DNA from: Eubacteriales bacterium
GTDB lineage: Bacteria > Bacillota_A > Clostridia > Christensenellales > Aristaeellaceae
Assembly: GCA_028692205.1 (NCBI GenBank)
Contig: JAQUXV010000047.1
Location: 1-12,277, forward strand
Reading direction: 5' to 3'
DNA length: 12,277 nt
Part shown: piece after piece, positions 7,518 through 12,277 of the stretch
Layout: each line of letters opens with the position of its first letter
Position numbering within the stretch: the first letter of the stretch is position 1
Notes under the pieces: generated by a model
Seen by the model: only the letters and a program-made list of their open reading frames with translations
Databases searched by the model: none
Told to the model about the DNA's origin: nothing
Made by a program: the position numbers and the translations under genes

Positions 7518-7607
7518 CGTTTCGCTTTCAAGCGTTCCGCTGTCCATTCCAAGCGTGTGCCGAAGCACTATCCTTCGCACACCTGTCACACCCGCGCATC
7601 GCTGCAC
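7518..7607 (-). repeat. Imperfect direct repeat, copy B
   Basis: About 90 bases homologous to copy A. Here the central hairpin is stronger: on the minus strand GTGTGC and GAAG pair with CTTC and GCACAC (one extra G, 7-nt loop GATAGTG). The outer arm differs from copy A (GTGTGC/GCACAC against GTGAA/TTCAC), so pairing is kept although bases changed. This weakly suggests that structure matters. The strand of any transcript is not established. Confidence 0.65.
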
Positions 7608-7754
7608 CCTCACGCCGCACCCTCATGAAAAGCCCTTGAAGCGGTACCGCCTTTCCCACGCCTTTTCAAGCCCGAATCTGCCGTGCTTTGCCGCAGTCTC
7701 CGCAAAGCGCTTTCACCGGCGCACGCCGGAAAGCTTTCGCTGCCGATACGCAAA
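7608..7754. other. Hairpin-rich gene-free stretch downstream of pgsA
   Basis: Two adjacent hairpins are seen. GCTTTGC pairs with GCAAAGC (7685-7708, 10-nt loop). Next to it GCTTT and CCGGCG pair with CGCCGG and AAAGC (7709-7734). Further left, CTTGAA (7635-7640) can pair with TTCAAG (7665-7670). Open frames here have no ribosome binding sites and read like shadow translations of the repeats. I cannot assign a function. The stretch may belong to the same hairpin-rich region as the two direct repeats. Confidence 0.4.
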
Positions 7755-7797
7755 GGCGGCGAGGGATGTTTCGCCCGCAAGCGAACCCCCTGCCGCC
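7755..7797 (-). terminator. Possible terminator hairpin after pgsA
   Basis: On the minus strand GGCGGC (7797-7792) pairs with GCCGCC (7760-7755), enclosing a GGG/CCC pairing and an inner TTCGC/GCGAA stem. Only three T residues follow, so termination would be weak. It lies 41 nt after the pgsA stop codon, the right place to end the dxr-rseP-pgsA unit. Confidence 0.4.
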
Positions 7798-7837
7798 CCA
7801 TCATCGAAGTTGAAAGTCCTTTTTCTCGGAGATGCGC

Positions 7838-8434
7838 CTACCGCGCGGGTTTTCCAAGCTTATGCAGCGAATCCGCCACATAAAACGTCATCGCGGCCAA
7901 TGTGCAGGCGACCGCCGACCACAGCAAAATCAGGTCCGGGGTCATCACCCAGCCGGTAAACCGCACCAAAAGCCATTCGTGGAAAAACGTGGCGGTCAGC
8001 CCGGCGATAAACAAGCAATGCGCCACCTTGCCGATCATGGAGGAATACACCACGATGTTGCGCCGGAGCATCAGAAGCCCGCCCAACATCAAAAGCACTT
8101 CCTTGCCCAGCACAATGCACACCGCGGGCCACGGCACAACCGCGGGAATGGCGTCGTTGCCGATCGCCATGCTGAACAGCACCGTCAGCACCATCAGCTT
8201 GTCGGCCAACGGATCCATCAGCTTGCCCAAATCGGTAATCAGGTGATAGTGGCGCGCAATCATCCCATCCAGCATATCGGTCAGCGACGCGGCCAAAAAC
8301 ACAAACAAAGCCTGGTATTTCAGGCCGTGCACAAATAAAACGATGTATAACGGAATCAACAACAGACGAAGCGCGGATAACGCGTTGGGCACGTTGAGAT
8401 TTTGTTTCCAGTTTTCCTTGCGGACGACCTTCAT
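7838..8434 (-). CDS. pgsA: CDP-diacylglycerol--glycerol-3-phosphate 3-phosphatidyltransferase
   Basis: A 198-residue membrane enzyme of the CDP-alcohol phosphatidyltransferase family. The full signature is present: D53, D56, G57, A60, R61, G70, D74 and D78 (TDMLDGMIAR, then GKLMDPLADK). The aspartates bind the divalent metal and CDP-diacylglycerol. The N-terminal NVPNALSALRLLLIPLYIVL is typical of PgsA, which joins glycerol-3-phosphate to CDP-diacylglycerol as the committed step to phosphatidylglycerol. Hydrophobic segments fit about six membrane helices. The start ATG at 8432-8434 follows AAGGAGGA; a longer frame beginning at 8470 is rejected because this site is so strong. It sits 122 nt after rseP with its own promoter. 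Another CDP-alcohol transferase with a different acceptor is possible but less likely. Confidence 0.9.
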   Translation of the reverse strand: MKVVRKENWKQNLNVPNALSALRLLLIPLYIVLFVHGLKYQALFVFLAASLTDMLDGMIARHYHLITDLGKLMDPLADKLMVLTVLFSMAIGNDAIPAVVPWPAVCIVLGKEVLLMLGGLLMLRRNIVVYSSMIGKVAHCLFIAGLTATFFHEWLLVRFTGWVMTPDLILLWSAVACTLAAMTFYVADSLHKLGKPAR

Positions 8435-8468
8435 CAACCCGATCCTCCTTGCGCGTACGCAGGCGCGC

Positions 8469-8484
8469 ACCGGCCGGGGCCGGT
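8469..8484 (-). promoter_or_regulatory. GC-rich hairpin in the pgsA leader
   Basis: ACCGGCC and GGCCGGT form a perfect 7-bp dyad with only two bases between, so an actual RNA hairpin would open one or two pairs. It begins a few bases after the predicted pgsA transcription start. No T run follows. It could protect the mRNA 5' end or be an operator. Confidence 0.35.
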
Positions 8485-8496
8485 TTGTTACAAATG

Positions 8497-8526
8497 ATTA
8501 TAACATGGTGCGGCAATGCCCCGCAA
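8497..8526 (-). promoter_or_regulatory. Internal promoter for pgsA
   Basis: On the minus strand a perfect TATAAT (8502-8497) is preceded by TGT, an extended -10 element, and by TTGCGG (8526-8521) at 18 bp. It lies in the rseP-pgsA gap, so pgsA can be transcribed independently of dxr and rseP. Confidence 0.65.
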
Positions 8527-8556
8527 CAGGCAACCTTTTCAATTTGGATAACACGA

Positions 8557-9609
8557 TCAGCCGGCGAAAATGCGCCCCACGTCCCGGAAGGTGAAAAACA
8601 CCATCAACCCCAACAGCAGCACATAACCCACCAGATGTACCGTGGCTTCTATTTTGCGGTTTACGGGCTTGCGGCGCACCACCTCGATCAGGTTGAACAC
8701 CAGGCGGCTGCCGTCCAGCCCCGGAATGGGCAGGAGGTTGAACAGCCCCAGGTTGATGCTGATGATCACCGCAAGGTTCAGGAAGATTTCGAACCCGCCC
8801 TTTTGCGTTTCCTCCGCCACCAGCTGCACAACCCCGATGGGCCCCGCCGCGTCGCCCGCGCCCTCGCCGGTGGTTACCAGTTTGCCAAGCGCGTCCAGTA
8901 TCGCGGTGGACGCATATACGCAGCCATTCCATGCCGCGGGAATAACCTGGACGGATGACAGCGTTGCGTACGCCTTGATGCCGACGCCGATCCGGTTGCG
9001 CTGTTCCGCCTCATCCCACGTGGGGGTAAGGGCAACCTCCCGCGTCTCATCTCCGCGCTGAACGGTCAGCGTTAGGCTGCCGCCCGTCGGCAGGCTGTCT
9101 ATCACATTGGAAAGCGCGCTCGCGTCTCCCACGGGAATCGCCTCGCCGTTGACGGCGGTCAGCACATCGCCCGTTTCAAGGCCCGCGGCCGCCGCGGGCA
9201 TGCCCGCCTCCACGCTGTCCACATAGGGCTGCGCAACCGTGAGGCCGTACCCGGCCATCAGCACGACCGCCAGCACAAACGCCAGCACGAAGTTCATCAG
9301 CGGGCCGCTGAACACCGTAAGCATCCGTTTCCACACGGGCGCTTTATCAAACGCGCGGGGATCGTCGGCGTTTTGCTGGTCGGTTTCATCCCCGTAAAAC
9401 ATGCAGTAACCGCCCATGGGAATCGGCCGGAGGGTAAAAAGCGTCTCATGCTTTTTACTTTTCCACTGAAACAGCTTCGGCCCCAGCCCTACGGCATATT
9501 CCTTCACGGCGATGCCGGTAAGCCGTGCGGCGATAAAATGGCCGAACTCATGCACCGTAATCAAAACGCCCAGCAGCACGATGGCCAACAGAATGTAAAT
9601 AATCGTCAT
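8557..9609 (-). CDS. rseP: RIP metalloprotease RseP (site-2 protease family)
   Basis: A 350-residue membrane zinc protease. The active-site motif HEFGH is at residues 20-24 in the first helix (zinc ligands H20 and H24, catalytic E21). The third zinc ligand is D299 in the NLLPIPGLDG motif (291-300) of a late helix. Between them lies one PDZ domain, about residues 125-195 (GMPAAAAGLETGDVLTAVNG). The family cleaves membrane-embedded anti-sigma factors and leftover signal peptides. The glycine in PGLDG, where many relatives have alanine, is a mild variant. The length is typical of clostridial one-PDZ forms. The start ATG at 9607-9609 follows GGGAGGA (9622-9616). The gene lies 225 nt after dxr, the usual neighbour in Bacillota. 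Confidence 0.94.
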   Translation of the reverse strand: MTIIYILLAIVLLGVLITVHEFGHFIAARLTGIAVKEYAVGLGPKLFQWKSKKHETLFTLRPIPMGGYCMFYGDETDQQNADDPRAFDKAPVWKRMLTVFSGPLMNFVLAFVLAVVLMAGYGLTVAQPYVDSVEAGMPAAAAGLETGDVLTAVNGEAIPVGDASALSNVIDSLPTGGSLTLTVQRGDETREVALTPTWDEAEQRNRIGVGIKAYATLSSVQVIPAAWNGCVYASTAILDALGKLVTTGEGAGDAAGPIGVVQLVAEETQKGGFEIFLNLAVIISINLGLFNLLPIPGLDGSRLVFNLIEVVRRKPVNRKIEATVHLVGYVLLLGLMVFFTFRDVGRIFAG

Positions 9610-9834
9610 GTTCCATCCTCCCGGTGGTATCCGTTACGCAGAGCAAACCCCTTTGCGGGCATCGCAGCGGCATCTGCTCCGCGCTTTGAAGAACCTATCC
9701 AAACTGTTGCGGAAAACGCGCGCCGGGTTCAGCCGTTTTCTTCGGCCCGTTCCCGTCCGGCAAGCGCCGCGCCTTTTTCAGCATACTCACCGCGCAACTA
9801 GAAAAACGCGTTTTCGCAGGCGGCCGAAGCGTGT

Positions 9835-11013
9835 TCAGCTATTGCCCAGCAGCGAGGCCGCCGTTTCGCGGGCGATGCGGTCGGCCTCCAGCACCTGCGA
9901 CAGCGTATCCGCGGGCAGGTCGCCCACGCGCTGGAGCGTCTCCTCCACAACGGCATAAATTCGCCCTACGGCCATGCCGTTCCCGCCGGACAATTGTAAA
10001 AACCGGTTCACCGCCACTTCGTTGGCGGCGTTAAGCACACAGCAGGCCGCGCCGCCCGCAACCATGCAGGTTTGCGCCAGCCGTAGCGAGGGGAAGCGCA
10101 CGGGGTCCGGCCGCTCAAACGTAAGCTCCTTCAAAGAGAAAAAGTCCAGCGGCTCGCCGCCTGTGGGCAGGCGATCGGGATAGGCCATGGCGTACAGGAT
10201 GGGCAGGCGCATATCCGGCGTGCCCAGTTGGGCGATCACCGCCCCGTCCGCAAACCCCACGGCGCTGTGAACCACGCTTTGCGGGTGGATCAGCACCTGT
10301 ATCTTTTCCGGCGTTACCCCGAAAAGATGCCCGGCCTCGATCATCTCCAGCGCCTTGTTGAACAGCGTGGCGCTGTCTACGGTGATCTTCTGCCCCATGG
10401 TCCAGGTGGGGTGCTTCAGCGCCTGCTCCCGCGTCGCCTGATCGATTGCCGCCTTTTCCCACGTGCGGAAAGGGCCGCCCGAACAGGTGAGGTAGATGCG
10501 GTCGACGGGGTTGCCGCCCGCCCCCTGCAAGCATTGGAAAATGGCGCTGTGTTCGCTGTCCACCGGCAGCAGGGAATGCTCGCCCGCCTCTTTGGCGGCC
10601 GCCATCACCAGCTTGCCGCCCGCCACCAGCGCCTCTTTGTTGGCCAGCAGCACGCGCTTACGGTGCTTCAGCGCGCGCAGCACGCTTTCCAGCCCGCACA
10701 TGCCCACCACGGACACCAGCACCGCATCGGCCTCGGGCAGGGCCGCCGCCTCGGTAAGCGCGTTTTCGCCGAACACCCAGCGGCAAAAGCGCAGGTCCTC
10801 CGGCACATCCGCCATCGAAAAACGTTCGTCCGTCAGCCCGGCCATCACCGGGCGGAAACGCCGCACCTGTTCAAACAACTTTTCGCGGCTGCTGCGCGCC
10901 ACCAGTGCGACGACCGAAAAGCGGTCGCTGTGCCGGGCGGCCACATCCAACGCCTGCGTACCGATGCTGCCGGTGCTGCCTAAAATCGCCAGACTTTGTT
11001 TGGCTTTCATCAT
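9835..11013 (-). CDS. dxr: 1-deoxy-D-xylulose-5-phosphate reductoisomerase
   Basis: A 392-residue enzyme of the MEP isoprenoid pathway that converts DXP to 2-C-methyl-D-erythritol 4-phosphate using NADPH. Seen in order: the nucleotide-binding GSTGSIG (12-18), LANKEALVAGG (123-133), metal ligands D152 and E154 (PVDSEHSAIFQ), the substrate loop CSGGPFR (177-183), HPTWTMG (201-207), N219, K220 and the third metal ligand E223, and VLIHPQSVVHS (240-250). The ASGGPFR of most relatives is CSGGPFR here. The ATG at 11011-11013 was chosen because AGGAAGG lies 6 nt upstream; a second ATG follows directly. An extension of 104 codons further upstream is open but crosses the promoter and the repeat element, so it is not real. 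It is the first gene of the dxr-rseP-pgsA unit. Confidence 0.96.
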   Translation of the reverse strand: MMKAKQSLAILGSTGSIGTQALDVAARHSDRFSVVALVARSSREKLFEQVRRFRPVMAGLTDERFSMADVPEDLRFCRWVFGENALTEAAALPEADAVLVSVVGMCGLESVLRALKHRKRVLLANKEALVAGGKLVMAAAKEAGEHSLLPVDSEHSAIFQCLQGAGGNPVDRIYLTCSGGPFRTWEKAAIDQATREQALKHPTWTMGQKITVDSATLFNKALEMIEAGHLFGVTPEKIQVLIHPQSVVHSAVGFADGAVIAQLGTPDMRLPILYAMAYPDRLPTGGEPLDFFSLKELTFERPDPVRFPSLRLAQTCMVAGGAACCVLNAANEVAVNRFLQLSGGNGMAVGRIYAVVEETLQRVGDLPADTLSQVLEADRIARETAASLLGNS

Positions 11014-11095
11014 CCTATACCTTCCTGCGGGCCATATGCCCGGCGGTGTTGCTGCATTCCGTGCGGTTTGTCCCACAGGCCGCCCGCACACGCTC

Positions 11096-11124
11096 ATTGT
11101 ATCTGCAACCGGTAGGGATGTCAA
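11096..11124 (-). promoter_or_regulatory. Strong promoter for dxr
   Basis: On the minus strand a perfect -35 TTGACA (11124-11119) and TACAAT (11101-11096) are separated by exactly 17 bp. Transcription should start near 11089, giving a leader of about 75 nt. The 5' dyad of the repeat element begins 11 bp upstream of the -35. Confidence 0.85.
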
Positions 11125-11135
11125 ACGCCGTAAGG

Positions 11136-11543
11136 CCAACGAACCCATGGTTCTTTGGAGGTTCCTTGCGCGCAGGGGGGGTTCGCACCTGCGGGTGCGG
11201 CCAAAGGGCTTTCCGCTCGCCCTTTGGGAGCCTTCGGGCGCATCTTGCGCCTTTTTTTGTGCCGTTCGGCACACGGGCAGGGGGATTTCGCACCTGCGGG
11301 TGCGGCCAAAGGTCCATGCTCGCAAGCATGGACAGGGGTATGCGTCTGCGGACGCACCAAAGGGCTTTCCGCTCGCCCTTTGGTAACCTTCGGGTCGCCT
11401 GCGTTGGCGGCGGGCTGCGCGAAAGGGTCGCCCCTCGGAGTACAGGATAGTCGTCCACCGCCGCTGCGGCAGCGGCGACCGACAAGCCTGTCCATCCTGC
11501 GGAGCGAACTCTTTCGCGTCCCGCCTTGCTTGCCGCCAGGCGA
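11136..11543 (+). ncRNA. Putative large structured RNA, copy 1
   Basis: Elements in order: dyad CCAACGAAC/GTTCTTTGG (11136-11158); CGCACC-TGCG-GGTGCG hairpin (11184-11199); CCAAAGGGC/GCCCTTTGG with loop TTTCCGCTC (11201-11227); UUCG hairpin (11231-11238); terminator-like stem with T7 (11237-11258); GTGCC/GGCAC (11259-11272); a second CGCACC hairpin (11289-11304); TCCATGCT/AGCATGGA (11313-11332); TGCGTC-TGCG-GACGCA (11341-11356); a second TTTCCGCTC hairpin (11357-11383); UUCG hairpin ACC/GGT (11386-11395); then the 3' domain (11395-11543) closed by TCGCC/GGCGA and TGGCGGC/GCCGCCA, with inner CGCGAAAG/CTTTCGCG. The plus strand is chosen because UUCG tetraloops and the T7 run appear in this orientation. 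I see no clear plus-strand promoter. The class is unknown to me; a mobile repeat is the main alternative. Confidence 0.5.
11237..11258 (+). terminator. Terminator-like hairpin inside copy 1
   Basis: GGCGCA (11237-11242) and TGCGCC (11246-11251) pair around TCT and are followed directly by seven T residues. By shape this is a good intrinsic terminator for the plus strand. It overlaps the end of the preceding UUCG hairpin by two bases, so the two stems compete. No plus-strand protein gene precedes it, so it would end or attenuate an RNA that starts near the copy 1 dyad, about 120 nt long. Confidence 0.5.
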
Positions 11544-11624
11544 TAGGGGAAAATGGCTATCCATATTGGCCCAAAGTACAATGGACATGTAGAAACAGAT
11601 CCACAGTACATTACCATTATAATA

Positions 11625-11670
11625 CGGCTGTCATCACATTTCTTCACATGTTTGACAGCCGATTTTTCTT
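11625..11670 (+). terminator. Intrinsic terminator after copy 1
   Basis: CGGCTGTCA (11625-11633) and TGACAGCCG (11653-11661) pair perfectly over 9 bp around a 19-nt loop and are followed by ATTTTTCTT on the plus strand. The minus strand has no T run after the stem, only TATTATAAT. It would end a plus-strand transcript that reads through copy 1, which supports the chosen strand of that copy, and it would keep that transcript from entering copy 2 antisense. Confidence 0.6.
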
Positions 11671-11672
11671 CC

Positions 11673-12144
11673 GCTTGCAGATTGTTGCTTCAGGGGCGCG
11701 GTGCTCCCTCGCAGGATGGACAGGCTTGTCGGTCGCCGATACCACGGATGCTTCTGTAAAGCATTGTTACTCTGCCATCCGTGGTGTCGGCGGACGACTA
11801 TCCTGTACTCCGAGAGGAAGCACCGCGCCCCTTGCCCGACTGCAAGCCCGAAGGGTGCAGGGGCGAGCGGAAAGCCCCTGCTCGCATCCGCAGGTGCGAC
11901 TCCTTTCCCTGCCCACAGGCATGGCCCTTCGTTGTGCTCGCAAGCACATCCCCTTTCTGTGTGCCGGATGGCACAACATAAAAGAGCCCAACAGGGCCCG
12001 AAGGGCGCAGGGGCGAGCGGAAAGCCCCTGCTCGCACCCGCAGGTGCGACTCCCCTTCCCTTTGCACACGGGCAGCGTGCATTTCCCTTTCACTTTTCAT
12101 AAGGTAAATAAAGAGGAATTTCCAAAGAACAACTGGTTCTTTGG
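11673..12144 (-). ncRNA. Putative large structured RNA, copy 2
   Basis: Read on the minus strand from 12144: dyad CCAAAGAAC/GTTCTTTGG; CGCACC-TGCG-GGTGCG (12048-12033); GCAGGGGC/GCCCCTGC with loop TTTCCGCTC (12031-12007); UUCG hairpin (12005-11997); terminator-like GGGCCC/GGGCTC followed by TTTT (11999-11980); GTGCC/GGCAC (11974-11961); TGTGCT-TGCG-AGCACA (11948-11933); a second CGCACC-type hairpin (11899-11882); a second TTTCCGCTC hairpin (11881-11857); a UUCG hairpin; then the 3' domain closed by GCTTGCAG/CTGCAAGC and a perfect 14-bp AGGGGCGCGGTGCT stem, with a terminal stem of ACCACGGATG/CATCCGTGGT. A TATTAT at 12163-12158 is a possible -10 for this strand, without a good -35. The order of parts equals copy 1, while most stems differ and still pair. 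Confidence 0.5.
11980..11999 (-). terminator. Terminator-like hairpin inside copy 2
   Basis: On the minus strand GGGCCC and GGGCTC pair (one G-U pair) around TGTT and are followed by TTTTAT. It stands at the same place in the element order as the T7 hairpin of copy 1, though its sequence is different. Its T run is shorter, so termination is likely weaker. Confidence 0.35.
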
Positions 12145-12156
12145 CCCTGCGGAGCG

Positions 12157-12162
12157 TATAAT
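12157..12162 (+). promoter_or_regulatory. -10 element for the plus-strand gene at 12241
   Basis: A perfect TATAAT stands 78 bp before the ATG at 12241. The -35 position, about 17 bp upstream, falls inside the 12122-12144 dyad and is poor (TGGTTC). The promoter may therefore need an activator, or the dyad may be an operator. On the opposite strand the same bases give TATTAT, so the site might serve copy 2 too. Confidence 0.4.
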
Positions 12163-12240
12163 AGTGGCATCGTCGCCGCGCGCGGAAGATGTGGTTTTTG
12201 TGCGCCCGCGACCCTTACCGTAAAGAAAGGCGGTACAACC

Positions 12241-12277
12241 ATGGACATCCTTACCTATCTGCAAGGGGCGAGCACGC
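12241..12277 (+). CDS. Unidentified gene, first 12 codons only
   Basis: ATG at 12241 is preceded by AAAGGCGG, whose last G lies 7 nt before the start codon. The visible peptide is MDILTYLQGAST, after which the window ends. This is too short to identify. It is the only protein gene on the plus strand and is divergent from dxr, with the 1-kb repeat element between them. Part of its ribosome binding site (CGGT) could pair with ACCG some 14 bases upstream, a weak hairpin. Confidence 0.6.
   Translation, partial: MDILTYLQGAST

Larger units (their letters stand above)
11136..12144. repeat. Large imperfect inverted repeat made of two hairpin-rich copies
   Basis: Reading the plus strand from 11136 and the minus strand from 12144 gives two sequences with the same order of elements and long shared blocks, so the whole 1-kb stretch is a giant imperfect palindrome. 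The outer ends are the matched dyads at 11136-11158 and 12122-12144; the middle holds ATTATAAT (11616-11623), itself a palindrome. The copies differ in many stems and lengths, so the duplication is old or the copies arrived separately. Open frames here are shadows: they have no ribosome binding sites and follow the repeats. Confidence 0.8.

Noticed and set aside
7641..7651. T-box-like GGTACCGC motif on the minus strand
   Set aside because: The flanking sequence differs from the T-box bulge (C in place of the pairing T), no specifier stem or terminator is seen, and no aminoacyl-tRNA synthetase or amino-acid gene follows directly.
8435..8470. A 12-residue longer start for pgsA
   Set aside because: The AAGGAGGA site lies within that extension and is correctly spaced for the ATG at 8434.
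9695..9784. A 29-codon minus-strand open frame between dxr and rseP (MLKKARRLPDGNG...)
   Set aside because: The nearest ribosome-binding-like bases (GGTGAG) are too close to the ATG and nothing in the peptide is recognisable; it is best treated as chance in a 225-nt spacer.
9803..9814. Palindrome AAAACGCGTTTT after dxr as a terminator
   Set aside because: It has no loop and only a short stem; read-through to rseP is expected in this operon.
11014..11325. An open frame extending dxr by 104 codons upstream
   Set aside because: It crosses the strong dxr promoter and the repeat element, lacks a ribosome binding site, and its translation is typical of repeat shadows; Dxr proteins start at the MKAKQSLAILGSTG segment.
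11136..12144. A CRISPR array
   Set aside because: Repeats are hairpins of differing length without regular spacing or unique spacers, and no cas gene is present.
11155..12223. Several open frames of 100-300 codons on both strands over the repeat element
   Set aside because: They are long only because the region is GC-rich and repetitive. They have no ribosome binding sites, arginine- and proline-rich compositions, and are not conserved in frame between the two copies.

Overview
The window is GC-rich and looks like a chromosomal segment of a Bacillota organism, most probably Clostridia. The evidence is the strong AGGAGG-type ribosome binding sites, sigma-A-like promoters, a MEP-pathway gene (dxr) next to the site-2 protease rseP, a redox chaperone of the Hsp33 type, and a YesL/DUF624-like membrane protein. 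Placing it in a group such as Christensenellales is a guess. All complete protein genes lie on the minus strand, so transcription runs from high to low coordinates.

Layout by coordinate. (1) 1-187: start of an HD-domain phosphohydrolase, cut by the window edge, with a promoter and hairpin leader at 203-267. (2) 543-3097: a two-gene operon of a TPR protein and a HEAT-like protein, closed by a terminator at 486-520. (3) 3421-6144: a three-gene unit (YesL-like membrane protein, class I methyltransferase starting at TTG, hslO) driven by a near-consensus promoter just after the eamA stop codon, with a leader of about 195 nt. (4) 6374-7270: an EamA-family transporter with its own promoter. (5) 7343-7837: a gene-free, hairpin-rich region holding two imperfect direct copies of a sequence of about 90 nt. 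(6) 7838-11013: dxr, rseP and pgsA, read in that order. They supply isoprenoid precursors, membrane proteolysis and phosphatidylglycerol synthesis. dxr has a strong promoter and pgsA has an internal one. (7) 11014-12240: a 1.2-kb stretch without genes. (8) 12241 to the end: the first 12 codons of a plus-strand gene.

The most interesting part is 11136-12144. It holds two diverged copies, in inverted orientation and facing each other, of a hairpin-rich element of about 400-500 nt. Both copies have the same order of parts. They begin with a 23-nt dyad, then hairpins with a TGCG loop, hairpins with an invariant TTTCCGCTC loop, UUCG hairpins, a terminator-like hairpin in the middle, and a long 3' domain with a conserved asymmetric internal loop. 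Several stems differ between the copies in sequence but keep their pairing, and most loops are conserved. This pattern suggests selection on a folded RNA rather than on protein. I do not recognise the family. It may be a large structured non-coding RNA or a hairpin-rich mobile repeat, and nothing in the window shows which.

All calls come from reading the sequence alone; no database search, folding program or covariance model was run.
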